Assembly (NCBI GenBank): GCA_964645045.1
Contig: CAZXYZ010000013.1
Coordinates: forward strand, 62,001-126,000
DNA length: 64,000 nucleotides
Reading direction: 5' to 3'
Origin: Anammoximicrobium sp964645045
GTDB lineage: Bacteria; Planctomycetota; Planctomycetia; Pirellulales; Pirellulaceae
The first letter of the stretch is position 1, and every line of letters begins with the position of its first letter. Both the position numbers and the translations under genes were made by a program. Positions 1-7,491 of the stretch are shown here, in pieces. The notes below the pieces were generated by a model that searched no databases, was not told the origin of the DNA, and saw nothing but the letters and a program-made list of their open reading frames with translations.

Positions 1-966
1 TCGTGCAGTATGAACGAGTTCTTCGAGGTCTGCATGGGCGGCCTGATTACGCTGCCGGCCGCGTTCATCTTCCTTGGCCTGGGGGCCACCGCGTTCACGG
101 GTTCGTCGTTTTCTTTGGGCTTTCAGGCCCTGCCGAGCGTGTTCGCCCGGATGCCCGCCGGGCAGATGTTTGGCGCTCTATGGTTCTTCATGTTGTTCCT
201 GGCGGCGATCACCAGCAGCATTTCGATGCTGCAGCCGGTGATCGCGTTTCTGGAGGAAGGGTTCGGGCTGAAACGGCACGCCTCGGTGACGATCCTGGGG
301 ATCCTGTCGGCGCTGGGCTGCGGCTTTGTGTTGTACTTTTCCAAAGGGCTGGTCGCGCTGGACACGTTCGACTTCTGGGTCGGCAGCGTGCTGATTCTGG
401 TGCTGGCCCTCGTCCAGGCGTTGCTGTACGGTTGGGCATTTGGCATGAAACGGGGGCATCAGGAAATCCACGAGGGGGCCCACATCCGCGTGCCGTGGCT
501 GGTGCAGGTGATGCTCAAGTGGGTGATCCCGGTGTACTTATTGGCCATCTTTACCGGCTTTTGCTTCATCAATCTGCCCAGCCACGATACGCTGAAGTTT
601 ACCGCCGACAGACTTGAGGTGGGCGACTTTGCCGCAGGCCCTGTTCCGGACGCCCTGCGCACTCAGTTCGCCGGCCACGACCTGACAATTCCCGCGACGG
701 CGACGATGCGGCCAGGCGGTGACGAGGGTGTCTGGCAGGTGCTGGACAGCGATCACAACGTGCTGTTTGTGGTTCGTCCAGCCGCGTCCAGCTGGGAGGT
801 GTGCGCGCACGAAATGGGCTACGTCGAAAAGATCGGCAGTAGTCCCGTGGCATTTGCGTCATTGTGGTTCGTGATTTCCATTCTCGTGTTCCTGCTGCTG
901 ATGGTTCACATTGCGGGTCGGCGTTGGGAAGCGCAGGGGCGATTTGACAATCTGCCGGTAGGGTGA
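1..966 (+). CDS. Sodium-dependent symporter of the NSS/SNF family, C-terminal part (cut by window start)
   Basis: The reading frame is open to the first base of the window, so the true start lies upstream and only about 320 C-terminal residues are seen. They hold at least six hydrophobic segments: two close together in the first 80 residues, two around residues 100-150, one near 180 and one at the C-terminus near 295. The early segment ending in the motif AITSSISMLQP matches the conserved TM8 region of neurotransmitter:sodium symporters (NSS), where one sodium site lies. A hydrophilic stretch of about 80 residues (about 200-280) sits between the last two membrane segments, which is longer than usual and could be an extra-membrane domain. 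Family members import amino acids or related solutes with sodium in the inner membrane; the substrate cannot be read from this half. The small gene at 1047-1211 fits as its accessory subunit. Family call is strong. Confidence 0.88.
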   Translation, partial: SCSMNEFFEVCMGGLITLPAAFIFLGLGATAFTGSSFSLGFQALPSVFARMPAGQMFGALWFFMLFLAAITSSISMLQPVIAFLEEGFGLKRHASVTILGILSALGCGFVLYFSKGLVALDTFDFWVGSVLILVLALVQALLYGWAFGMKRGHQEIHEGAHIRVPWLVQVMLKWVIPVYLLAIFTGFCFINLPSHDTLKFTADRLEVGDFAAGPVPDALRTQFAGHDLTIPATATMRPGGDEGVWQVLDSDHNVLFVVRPAASSWEVCAHEMGYVEKIGSSPVAFASLWFVISILVFLLLMVHIAGRRWEAQGRFDNLPVG

Positions 967-972
967 GTAATT

Positions 973-1024
973 GTTGGAGTCCAGCCTTTAGGCTGTCCGG
1001 ACAGCCTAAAGGCTGGACTCCAAC
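973..1024. repeat. Perfect 52-bp palindrome, repeat family A
   Basis: Two 26-base arms are exact reverse complements with no loop, centred between 998 and 999. The arm starts GTTGGAGTCCAGCCTTTAGG. It fills most of the gap between the symporter stop and the small downstream gene. Related elements are at 46411-46486, 47955-48026 and 57167-57240, so this is a dispersed intergenic palindrome and not a local accident. It would form a very strong hairpin in RNA and may stabilise the upstream transcript or damp read-through into the small subunit gene. Confidence 0.9.
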
Positions 1025-1046
1025 GAAACAGCGAGGAGTGATTGAC

Positions 1047-1211
1047 ATGACCATCGGCGGCTGGATTGTGATGACTGTGTCCGTGAGCCTGGTGTTGATG
1101 CTGGCCGCGTTTTGCCTGTATCGCGTGCTGACGCTGCCGCCCGTGGAGGTGACCGAACACCTGAAGGGTCCGTTGGATATCGACACTCAGGACACCGTCG
1201 ACGCAGACTGA
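1047..1211 (+). CDS. Small single-pass membrane protein, probable NSS transporter small subunit (MetS-like)
   Basis: A 54-residue protein made of one hydrophobic helix (about residues 4-27, GGWIVMTVSVSLVLMLAAF) and a short acidic tail ending in DIDTQDTVDAD. ATG 1047 is chosen because GAGGAG-like purines (GCGAGGAG, about 1031-1038) sit at the right distance; longer in-frame starts would run through the palindrome at 973-1024. Its position directly after an NSS symporter gene matches the small accessory subunit arrangement known for MetP/MetS of Corynebacterium, where the tiny membrane protein is needed for transport. The function is inferred from size, topology and neighbourhood; the sequence has no catalytic motif. 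Confidence 0.72.
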   Translation: MTIGGWIVMTVSVSLVLMLAAFCLYRVLTLPPVEVTEHLKGPLDIDTQDTVDAD

Positions 1212-1243
1212 GCGACCGCAAACACCGCAGAGGAGCACCCGGC

Positions 1244-2395
1244 GTGACACCTTTTGACTTCCATCCGCGCACGCGGGTCGTGTTCGGCGTCGACACGATC
1301 GATGAACTGGGCCGCTTGGCGCGCGAATTGGACGCGCGGCGCGTCTTGGTGGTCAGCGACGCAGGCGTCAACGAGGCCGGCCACACGCAGCACGGCTTGG
1401 ACGCGCTGCAAGACGCCGGTCTGGATACCGCGTTATTCCAGGATTTCCGCGAGAATCCGACCACCGAGGACGTGGAACGAGGTGCGGACATGGCCCGGCA
1501 GTGGGCGCCGGACCTCCTGGTCGGTTTGGGCGGCGGCAGTTCGCTGGATTGCGCCAAGGGCGTCAACTTTCTGTACACCAACGGCGGGCGGATGGAAGAC
1601 TATTGGGGCGTGGGAAAGGCGGCCTTGCCGATGCTGCCGATGATCGCCGTGCCAACCACCGCCGGCACGGGCAGCGAAGCCCAATCGTTCGCCTTGATTT
1701 CCGACGCGCAGACGCACGTCAAGATGGCCTGCGGCGACAAGAAGGCCGCCTGCCGGATCGCCGTGCTGGATCCGCGGCTGACCGTCACGCAACCGCGCCG
1801 CGTCACGGCGCTGACCGGCATCGACGCGCTGGCCCACGCGTTGGAGACGCTGGTGACCAAACCGCGGAACTTGATTTCGCAGACCTTCAGCCGCGAGGCG
1901 TGGCGGCTGTTGGCCGCCAACTATGCCCGCGTGCTGGAGGCCCCGGAAGATCTCGAAGCGCGTAGCGGGATGCAGCTGGGCGCCTGCCTGGCCGGAATGG
2001 CCATCGAGAACTCGATGCTGGGCGCCGCGCACGCGCTGGCCAACCCGCTGAGCGCGGCTTACGGCATCGTGCATGGCGAAGCCGTGGCCTTGATGCTGCC
2101 CCACGTGATTCGGTTCAACGGCGAAACCGTCGCCGCAAGCTATGCGGAGCTGTTACAAACAACGGCCGGCATGGCCGGCGGCCCCGCGGCAGCGGACGGC
2201 GTCGAGGGATTGGCGCGGTTCATCGAGGAGCGAAGAACGCAAGCGGGCTTGAAGGACCGGCTGTCCGAGTGCGGCGTCGAACGCGATCGCCTGCCACAGC
2301 TGGCCGCCGAGGCCGCCAAGCAATGGACGGGCACGTTCAACCCGCGCGAATTGACGCAGGCCGATTGGCTACAATTGTACGAACAAGCGTTCTGA
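1244..2395 (+). CDS. Iron-containing alcohol dehydrogenase
   Basis: A 383-residue member of the group III (iron-dependent) alcohol dehydrogenases, which oxidise primary alcohols or reduce aldehydes with NAD(P). Visible signatures are the nucleotide-binding GGGSSLDCAK near residue 95, the PTTAGTGSE segment, and the metal-binding residues in GIDALAHALE (Asp and His) and in GAAHALANP...HGEA (two His). Length is normal for the family. The GTG at 1244 is the preferred start because GAGGAG lies about 8 bases upstream; the frame is open further upstream to 1112 but that part overlaps the small subunit gene. The next gene follows after 14 bases. The substrate is not predictable from sequence. Confidence 0.9.
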   Translation: MTPFDFHPRTRVVFGVDTIDELGRLARELDARRVLVVSDAGVNEAGHTQHGLDALQDAGLDTALFQDFRENPTTEDVERGADMARQWAPDLLVGLGGGSSLDCAKGVNFLYTNGGRMEDYWGVGKAALPMLPMIAVPTTAGTGSEAQSFALISDAQTHVKMACGDKKAACRIAVLDPRLTVTQPRRVTALTGIDALAHALETLVTKPRNLISQTFSREAWRLLAANYARVLEAPEDLEARSGMQLGACLAGMAIENSMLGAAHALANPLSAAYGIVHGEAVALMLPHVIRFNGETVAASYAELLQTTAGMAGGPAAADGVEGLARFIEERRTQAGLKDRLSECGVERDRLPQLAAEAAKQWTGTFNPRELTQADWLQLYEQAF

Positions 2396-2409
2396 GAGGT
2401 TGACTTGTC

Positions 2410-3597
2410 ATGAACAGGACCCATCTTTGTCGCAGCTTCTTCCTCGTCCTCGTCGCTGCAATGGCTCTCGATTCGGCGAAGGCCGCTGACGGTATCGCCA
2501 CGGAACCCGCCGCGCAACCCGCCGCGGTCCCGGCAACGCCGGCCCCCGAGTCCGCGCCGGACTGGCCCCTGTTCCGCGGCGATTCGCGTTCGACCGGCGT
2601 GGCGCGTACTTCGCTTCCCGATCAGCCCGCCTTGCTGTGGAAATACGACGTGCCCAAAGGCAGCTTCGAGGGCACCCCGGTGATCGCCGAGGGCACCGTG
2701 TACATCGGCGATCTGGACGGGACCTTCTATGCCCTGGAATTGACGACGGGGCAACTCAAATGGACCTATAAGACCGACAGTGGTTTTATGGCTTCGCCCG
2801 CCGTGCGGAACGGCCTGGTGTACATCGGCGACATCGACGGGAGATTCCGGTGCTTGGAGGCGGCCACCGGCAAGCTGGCATGGGATTTCGCCGCCGAAGC
2901 GGAGATCGATTCCGGGGCCAACTTCTTTCGCGACAACGTGTTGTTCGGCTCGCAAGACGCCACCCTGTACTGCCTGGACGCCAAGACCGGCAAGCTGGTG
3001 TGGAAGCACGCCATCGCCGATCAGATCCGCTGTACGCCGACGGTGGTCGAGGATCGCTGCTTCGTCGCCGGCTGTGACGGACGGCTGCACGTCATCGACT
3101 TGAATCAGGGTCAAGAGGCGGCCAGCGTCGAGATCGGATCGCCCACGTGTGTAACGCCGGCAGCCGTCGGCGATCGGGTCTATTTCGGCACCGAGGGCGG
3201 GGCATTCCTGTGCGTTGACTGGAAACAGGCCAAAGTGCTCTGGACCTTTACCGAAGAAAAGGGTGGCCAGGCGTTTCGCAGTTCTCCGGCCGCCACAGAC
3301 CGGTGGATCGTCGTGGGCGGACGCAACAAGCGGATTCACGCCTTTGATCCGAACAGCGGCAAAGAGGTATGGGGCTTCGCGGCGAAAACTCGAGTCGATG
3401 CGTCGCCCGTGATCGTCGGCCAGCGGGTATTCGCGGCAGCCGCCGACGGCCGGCTGTACACGTTGGACTTGCCGACCGGCAAGTTGTTGTGGGAGCATCA
3501 AGCCGGAGGCGGCTTTGCCGGCTCGCCCGCCGTCGCGGCCGGCAGATTGGTGATTGCCAGCGACGAGGGAGTCGTGTATTGTTTCGGTAAGGGGTAA
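2410..3597 (+). CDS. Exported PQQ-type beta-propeller repeat protein
   Basis: A 395-residue protein with a signal peptide (hydrophobic core FFLVLVAAMAL, probable cleavage after AKA near residue 26), an Ala/Pro-rich linker to about residue 50, then seven or so repeats of about 40 residues. Repeats carry the PQQ/WD-like pattern of VYIGDLDGTFYALE followed by TGQLKW, seen again as VYIGDIDGRF, TGKLAWDF, TLYCLDAKTGKLVWKH and so on to the C-terminus. The opening DWPLFRGDSRSTG is typical of planctomycete outer-wall propeller proteins. Such propellers either bind PQQ as dehydrogenases or act as scaffolds like BamB; no calcium or PQQ-binding Asp/Glu set is obvious here, so a structural or binding role is more likely. 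It lies 14 bases after the alcohol dehydrogenase gene and probably shares its transcript. Confidence 0.85.
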   Translation: MNRTHLCRSFFLVLVAAMALDSAKAADGIATEPAAQPAAVPATPAPESAPDWPLFRGDSRSTGVARTSLPDQPALLWKYDVPKGSFEGTPVIAEGTVYIGDLDGTFYALELTTGQLKWTYKTDSGFMASPAVRNGLVYIGDIDGRFRCLEAATGKLAWDFAAEAEIDSGANFFRDNVLFGSQDATLYCLDAKTGKLVWKHAIADQIRCTPTVVEDRCFVAGCDGRLHVIDLNQGQEAASVEIGSPTCVTPAAVGDRVYFGTEGGAFLCVDWKQAKVLWTFTEEKGGQAFRSSPAATDRWIVVGGRNKRIHAFDPNSGKEVWGFAAKTRVDASPVIVGQRVFAAAADGRLYTLDLPTGKLLWEHQAGGGFAGSPAVAAGRLVIASDEGVVYCFGKG

Positions 3598-3618
3598 ATA
3601 TTCTAGCGGGATTTCGTC

Positions 3619-4173
3619 ATGACCCTTGTTGCGCAACAACTATTGACCGTCGAGGAATTCACGCGGTTGCCTGATCCTGGGCAACCGACGGAGCTTGTGC
3701 GTGGAAGGACTGTGGAGATGAATCGACCAACGCCTCGTCACGGGCAGATCTGTAACGAAGTTGCTTGGTTGCTCAATAGCTACGTTCGTCCAAATCAACT
3801 GGGTGAGATCGTCATCAATGATGCGGGGGTGATCACGGAGCGCGATCCGGATACGATGCGTGGGGCCGATGTGGCCTTCTACAGCAAGGCTCGGTTCGGC
3901 CCGGGGCGTTTGCCGGATGGATATCTGGACAAGGTGCCCGATCTTGTATTCGAGGTTCTCTCGGATAGCGATCGCTGGGCCGCGACCCTGGCCAAGGTGG
4001 CCGAGTATCTGGACGCAGGGGTGACGACCGTCTGTATTCTCGATCCCACCGACGAAACCGCTTACGTGTACCAGGGCGATCGCCCCGTGCGAATTCTAAC
4101 TGCCGCCCAAGAGCTCGCTCTTCCCGACGTGCTCGGCGATTTTCGCGTGCAAGTCGCCGAGTTCTTCCGTTGA
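3619..4173 (+). CDS. Uma2-family (DUF820) restriction-endonuclease-fold protein
   Basis: A 184-residue protein of the Uma2 family, common in planctomycetes and cyanobacteria. The TVEEFTRLPDPG opening and ELVRGRTVEM are the usual N-terminal signatures, followed by HGQICNEVAWLL. The fold's putative metal and catalytic residues are visible as the Asp in RGADVAFYS, the Glu in PDLVFEVLS, and the Lys in AKVAEYLDAGV. Family members have a PD-(D/E)XK-like core, but a biological role is unproven. It starts 21 bases after the propeller gene and 19 bases before the radical SAM gene. Paralogue at 53301-54008 is broken. Confidence 0.85.
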   Translation: MTLVAQQLLTVEEFTRLPDPGQPTELVRGRTVEMNRPTPRHGQICNEVAWLLNSYVRPNQLGEIVINDAGVITERDPDTMRGADVAFYSKARFGPGRLPDGYLDKVPDLVFEVLSDSDRWAATLAKVAEYLDAGVTTVCILDPTDETAYVYQGDRPVRILTAAQELALPDVLGDFRVQVAEFFR

Positions 4174-4192
4174 GGCAAGGCGAGAAGGAATC

Positions 4193-5500
4193 ATGACAGC
4201 AACACCCGCCAAGACGGAAGTCGGCAGCTACTTCATCTCCAACTACCCGCCGTTCTCCCAGTGGTCGCGCGAGCAGTTGGGCGAGGTGCAGGCCGCGATG
4301 CGCGAGCCGCCTGGGCAGGTGCCGCTGGGCTTGTACCTGCACATTCCCTTCTGCCGCAAGCGGTGCAAGTTCTGCTATTTCAAGGTCTTTACCGACAACA
4401 AGGCCAGCGACATCGAAACCTACGTCTCCGCCTTGTCGCGGGAAATCGAACTGGTCAGCGAGCTGCCGGTCATTGGGGGACGCGCGATCCGCTTCGTGTA
4501 TTTTGGCGGCGGCACGCCTTCGTTTCTCAGCAGCCGCCAACTCACGTCGCTGGTCGATCGCCTGCGTGCGAGCATCCGCTGGGACCACGCGGAAGAAGTG
4601 ACGTTCGAGTGCGAGCCGGGCACGTTGTCGGAATCGAAGATCAAGACGCTGCGGGAACTGGGTGTCACGCGATTGAGCTTGGGGGTCGAGAATTTCAGCG
4701 ACCAGATCTTGGGCGAGAACGGCCGGGCGCACTTGTCGCCCGAGATCTACCGCGCGTGGGACTGGATCCAGAACACGGGTTTTCCCAACGTCAATATCGA
4801 CCTGATTTCCGGGATGGTGGGCGAGTCGTGGGACAACTGGAAAGAGAACGTGCGCCGGACGCTGGACCTGGCGCCGGACAGTGTGACGATCTACCAGATG
4901 GAACTGCCGTTCAACACGGTCTACTCGCAAGACATTCTCGGCAACAAGATCGAGACGCCGGTCGCCGACTGGGACACCAAGCGGGCTTGGGTGGACTACG
5001 CCTTCGATGAAATGCTCGCGGCCGGCTATCACGTCTCCAGTGCGTATACCGTGGTCCGCGATCCCCACAAGGTCAACTTCAGCTATCGCGACAACTTGTG
5101 GCAGGGCTCGGACCTGCTGGCCACCGGGATCGCCAGTTTCGGCCACGTGTCCGGCGTCCATTACCAGAACCTGCCGGAGTGGAATGCGTACATTCAGCCG
5201 CTGTTGGACGACGGGCGGCTGCCGCTGGGACGAGCGATGCGGCCCACGGAACACCAGCGGCTGATCCGCGAGCTAATCCTACAGATGAAGCGCGGCTATC
5301 TGGACGCCGGATACTTCCGCCGCAAGTTTGCCGTCGAGATCCTGGACGAGTGGGCCGACGCGTGGCGGCAATATATGGCCGAGGGCTGGCTGGCGGTCGA
5401 GGGCGACCGCGTCCAGTTGACGCGTCAGGGACTGCTGCGCGCGGATGCACTGCTGCCGGCCTTCTTCGAGCCGGAGCATCGCGGGGTGCGGTACACATGA
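4193..5500 (+). CDS. HemN/HemW-like radical SAM enzyme
   Basis: A 435-residue radical SAM protein of the coproporphyrinogen III oxidase-like group. The [4Fe-4S]/SAM motif is CRKRCKFC (Cys54, Cys58, Cys61) preceded by LYLHIPF, and is followed by the glycine-rich FVYFGGGTPSFL; both are hallmarks of HemN/HemW. A C-terminal winged region (about 330-430) also matches the family. A good ribosome site (GAAGGA) precedes ATG 4193. HemN decarboxylates coproporphyrinogen, whereas HemW inserts haem and many relatives have other roles, so a haem function should not be assumed. The stop codon overlaps the start of a GcvH-like lipoyl carrier gene, which in turn overlaps a ferredoxin gene. That points to a dedicated redox module and away from plain haem synthesis. 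Confidence 0.85.
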   Translation: MTATPAKTEVGSYFISNYPPFSQWSREQLGEVQAAMREPPGQVPLGLYLHIPFCRKRCKFCYFKVFTDNKASDIETYVSALSREIELVSELPVIGGRAIRFVYFGGGTPSFLSSRQLTSLVDRLRASIRWDHAEEVTFECEPGTLSESKIKTLRELGVTRLSLGVENFSDQILGENGRAHLSPEIYRAWDWIQNTGFPNVNIDLISGMVGESWDNWKENVRRTLDLAPDSVTIYQMELPFNTVYSQDILGNKIETPVADWDTKRAWVDYAFDEMLAAGYHVSSAYTVVRDPHKVNFSYRDNLWQGSDLLATGIASFGHVSGVHYQNLPEWNAYIQPLLDDGRLPLGRAMRPTEHQRLIRELILQMKRGYLDAGYFRRKFAVEILDEWADAWRQYMAEGWLAVEGDRVQLTRQGLLRADALLPAFFEPEHRGVRYT

Positions 5501-5955
5501 GCCCCGTATGGACGTTTCGGATGGGCCAGTTCGAGGCCGAGTTTCCGGGCGACCGCCAGTACGCCAGGAACCACATGTGGGCCCAGCGGCGGGGCGATGT
5601 GTTCCGCTTCGGCTTCACGGCCTACGCGGTCCGGCTGCTGCAAGACGTCTACTTCCTGGATTGGACGATCGAGCCGCCGGCGGAACTGCAGTTGCGTCAG
5701 GAGATGGGCTCGATCGAAAGCAAGAAAGCGGAAAGCGCCTTGTTTGCGCCCATCGGCGGAGTGCTGACCGCGTTGAACGAACAAGTGCTGGAAGATCCTT
5801 CGGCGATCAACCTCGACAAATACGGCGCCGGCTGGCTGTTCGAGATCAGCGGCCCGGGCGACGGATTGTTGACCGCACAGCAGTATCTGGAGCACCTGGC
5901 CAACGTGTGGCCGGTGGCGCAGCGAACGATTAAGGGACAGATGAACGAATCATGA
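5497..5955 (+). CDS. GcvH-like lipoyl-carrier protein
   Basis: A 152-residue protein resembling the H protein of the glycine cleavage system. The core MGSIESKKAESALFAPIGG (from about residue 70) lines up with the lipoylation site of GcvH, with Lys77 at the modified position, followed by the typical LNEQVLEDPSAINLDKYG and GWLFEI. The upstream part (HMWAQRRGDVFRFGFTAYA) corresponds to the H-protein segment near residue 20-40. ATG 5497 overlaps the TGA of the radical SAM gene (ATGA), and its own TGA overlaps the next ATG. No gcvT or gcvP gene is nearby, so this is probably not the standard glycine cleavage H protein. It may carry lipoate for the neighbouring radical SAM and ferredoxin proteins. 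Confidence 0.82.
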   Translation: MSPVWTFRMGQFEAEFPGDRQYARNHMWAQRRGDVFRFGFTAYAVRLLQDVYFLDWTIEPPAELQLRQEMGSIESKKAESALFAPIGGVLTALNEQVLEDPSAINLDKYGAGWLFEISGPGDGLLTAQQYLEHLANVWPVAQRTIKGQMNES

Positions 5956-6914
5956 CGCACCGTTTTGCGGTGGTCCTGTCGCAGGGCCAAACACTTCATC
6001 CGGATCGGCAGGCGCTCGAACAACAGCTGGTGGCGCAACTGGCCCAAGACGGCCACGGCGATGTCTGGGTCGTGCCGCATCTTTACGATCTGGACGCCCA
6101 GGGCCCGAGTCTGGCCGCGCTCCGCGAGATAGTCGGCGACCTGATTGTCCTGGCGTGGCTGTACCCCCGGGCGACGCGCTGGATCCTGGCTCGTCACGGC
6201 ATCGGCGGGCAGGTCGGGCGAACAGGCTGGGACGACGAAGAACCATCGGCGGATACTGAATCGTCGACAGGTGCCTCCCTGGGGGACCGTCCAACTGCAA
6301 TCGGCGCCCCGCCGCGGCGAATCTACTGCCTCGACCTGCGGCGATACGAAACGGTTGAGCCCTACGTCCAGGCCATTCGGCAGATCGTCCGGGCTGACGG
6401 GTACGCGGCAGTTGCGGAAGCCGGCTCCCGCGTCCAGGTTCGCTCCATCGACGAACCGGTCAGACGGCGTTGGTACCCGGTGATCGATTTCAGCCGCTGT
6501 ACGAATTGCCTGGAGTGCATCGATTTCTGTCTGTTCGGCGTCTATGGCGTCGACGAAGCGGAGAGTGTGCTGGTCGAGTTGCCGGACCATTGCCGCAAGG
6601 GGTGCCCGGCGTGCAGCCGCGTCTGCCCCGAACATGCGATCCTGTTTCCCCAGCACAAGCTGCCCGCCATCGCTGGGGGCATGCTGGATGCCGGCAGCCT
6701 GAAGATGGATCTATCGAGCCTGTTCGGAGCCGCGGACGATCTGTTGGGGGCGCGCGACGTTGCCGCTCGCGAACGCGACGAACATCTGCTGATCGCCGGC
6801 CACCGGCCCGTGGGGGCGGCCAGTCCGCCGCCCGCCCCGCAGCCAACGCCGTCCGCGGAGCAGAAAGATGAACTGGATGCGTTGATCGATCAATTGGATG
6901 CAATGGACCTGTGA
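5952..6914 (+). CDS. 2[4Fe-4S] ferredoxin-domain protein, third gene of the coupled trio
   Basis: A 320-residue soluble protein. Residues 1-90 form a domain of unknown type (VVLSQGQTLHPDRQ ... GDLIVLAWLYPRATRWIL). A low-complexity linker follows, then at about 185-235 a bacterial ferredoxin-like pair of motifs, CTNCLECIDFC and CRKGCPACSRVCP. These supply eight cysteines for two [4Fe-4S] clusters; the spacing of the second (C-x3-C-x2-C-x3-CP) is slightly wide. The C-terminus is Pro-rich and acidic. ATG 5952 overlaps the stop of the lipoyl-carrier gene, so all three genes are likely made in fixed ratio. The likely role is electron delivery to or from the radical SAM enzyme or the lipoyl carrier; this is inference from context. 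Confidence 0.8.
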   Translation: MTHRFAVVLSQGQTLHPDRQALEQQLVAQLAQDGHGDVWVVPHLYDLDAQGPSLAALREIVGDLIVLAWLYPRATRWILARHGIGGQVGRTGWDDEEPSADTESSTGASLGDRPTAIGAPPRRIYCLDLRRYETVEPYVQAIRQIVRADGYAAVAEAGSRVQVRSIDEPVRRRWYPVIDFSRCTNCLECIDFCLFGVYGVDEAESVLVELPDHCRKGCPACSRVCPEHAILFPQHKLPAIAGGMLDAGSLKMDLSSLFGAADDLLGARDVAARERDEHLLIAGHRPVGAASPPPAPQPTPSAEQKDELDALIDQLDAMDL

Positions 6915-7199
6915 CACAAGCGGGCTGATCGGCAACTTCGGCCAAGTCAGCTCGGGCGCCCAGCCGTTCGGTCCTGGACCGAACCAGGGTCCGGCCTTGC
7001 ACTGCCACGTCAGGCCGGCAAAGGCCAGGTTGGCGCTGCCCGTGGGAGCCGGCAGCTGGTCCGCGGTCGTCGCTGTCTCCGCGATGATCCCAACCACCAC
7101 AAGAACCACCGCTGCCACGAATTGCCGTTTGCGGACAGCCCAGCGCACTGTCTCGGCTCCTTGGTCTCGTTCGTCACCGGGTTCTTCTATCGTGAGCAT
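6915..7199 (-). pseudogene. Truncated 5' end of a membrane-anchored gene, possibly GH16-like
   Basis: On the minus strand an ATG at 7199 follows an excellent ribosome site (AAGGAGG, about 7205-7211). It opens a reading frame with a cytoplasmic N-terminus, one strong membrane helix (FVAAVVLVVVGIIAETA) and then FAGLTWQCKAGPWFGPGPN. The last motif resembles the start of planctomycete glycoside hydrolase 16-like proteins (..W.V..G.GPGPN..). The frame then runs into the antisense of the ferredoxin gene and stops without a catalytic domain. I read this as the surviving 5' end of a gene cut off by a rearrangement. The family call is tentative. Confidence 0.45.
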
Positions 7200-7491
7200 A
7201 GGCCCCTCCTTGGCAAGAACGGGTGGCCTGCAGCTGCCGTCTAAGTCCGAGCAGACGGCATCAGAGACCCAGTCGTCTACCAACGGGAAACGACCATTTC
7301 ATCGAGAACGAGATCCTGGCATGCGATGGACTGCCGAGTTTTGCGGCGTTAAGCCCTTGCCTCTCCGACCGCCACACGGGAAAATACGGCGAGCCGCATG
7401 GGTGTTGACGCTCCGGATGCGGCGCTGACCACCACGCCAACCCCCTGAGCATCATACGCACCCAGATCCTGAACACCGAACGCCGCCGCCC
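7200..7491. other. Non-coding gap before the moeA-like gene
   Basis: About 290 bases with no convincing reading frame on either strand. Short open frames here have neither a ribosome site nor a recognisable product. The gap probably holds the promoter of the minus-strand remnant (near 7210-7260) and of the moeA-like gene, but I see no clear -35/-10 pair. Confidence 0.4.

Noticed and set aside
4193..5500. Bona fide coproporphyrinogen III oxidase HemN
   Set aside because: The CxxxCxxC motif is shared by HemW and others; without a haem gene context the exact reaction cannot be assigned.
5497..5955. Classical glycine cleavage H protein
   Set aside because: The lipoyl site matches, but the gene is coupled to radical SAM and ferredoxin genes and no gcvT/gcvP is present, so I keep GcvH-like.
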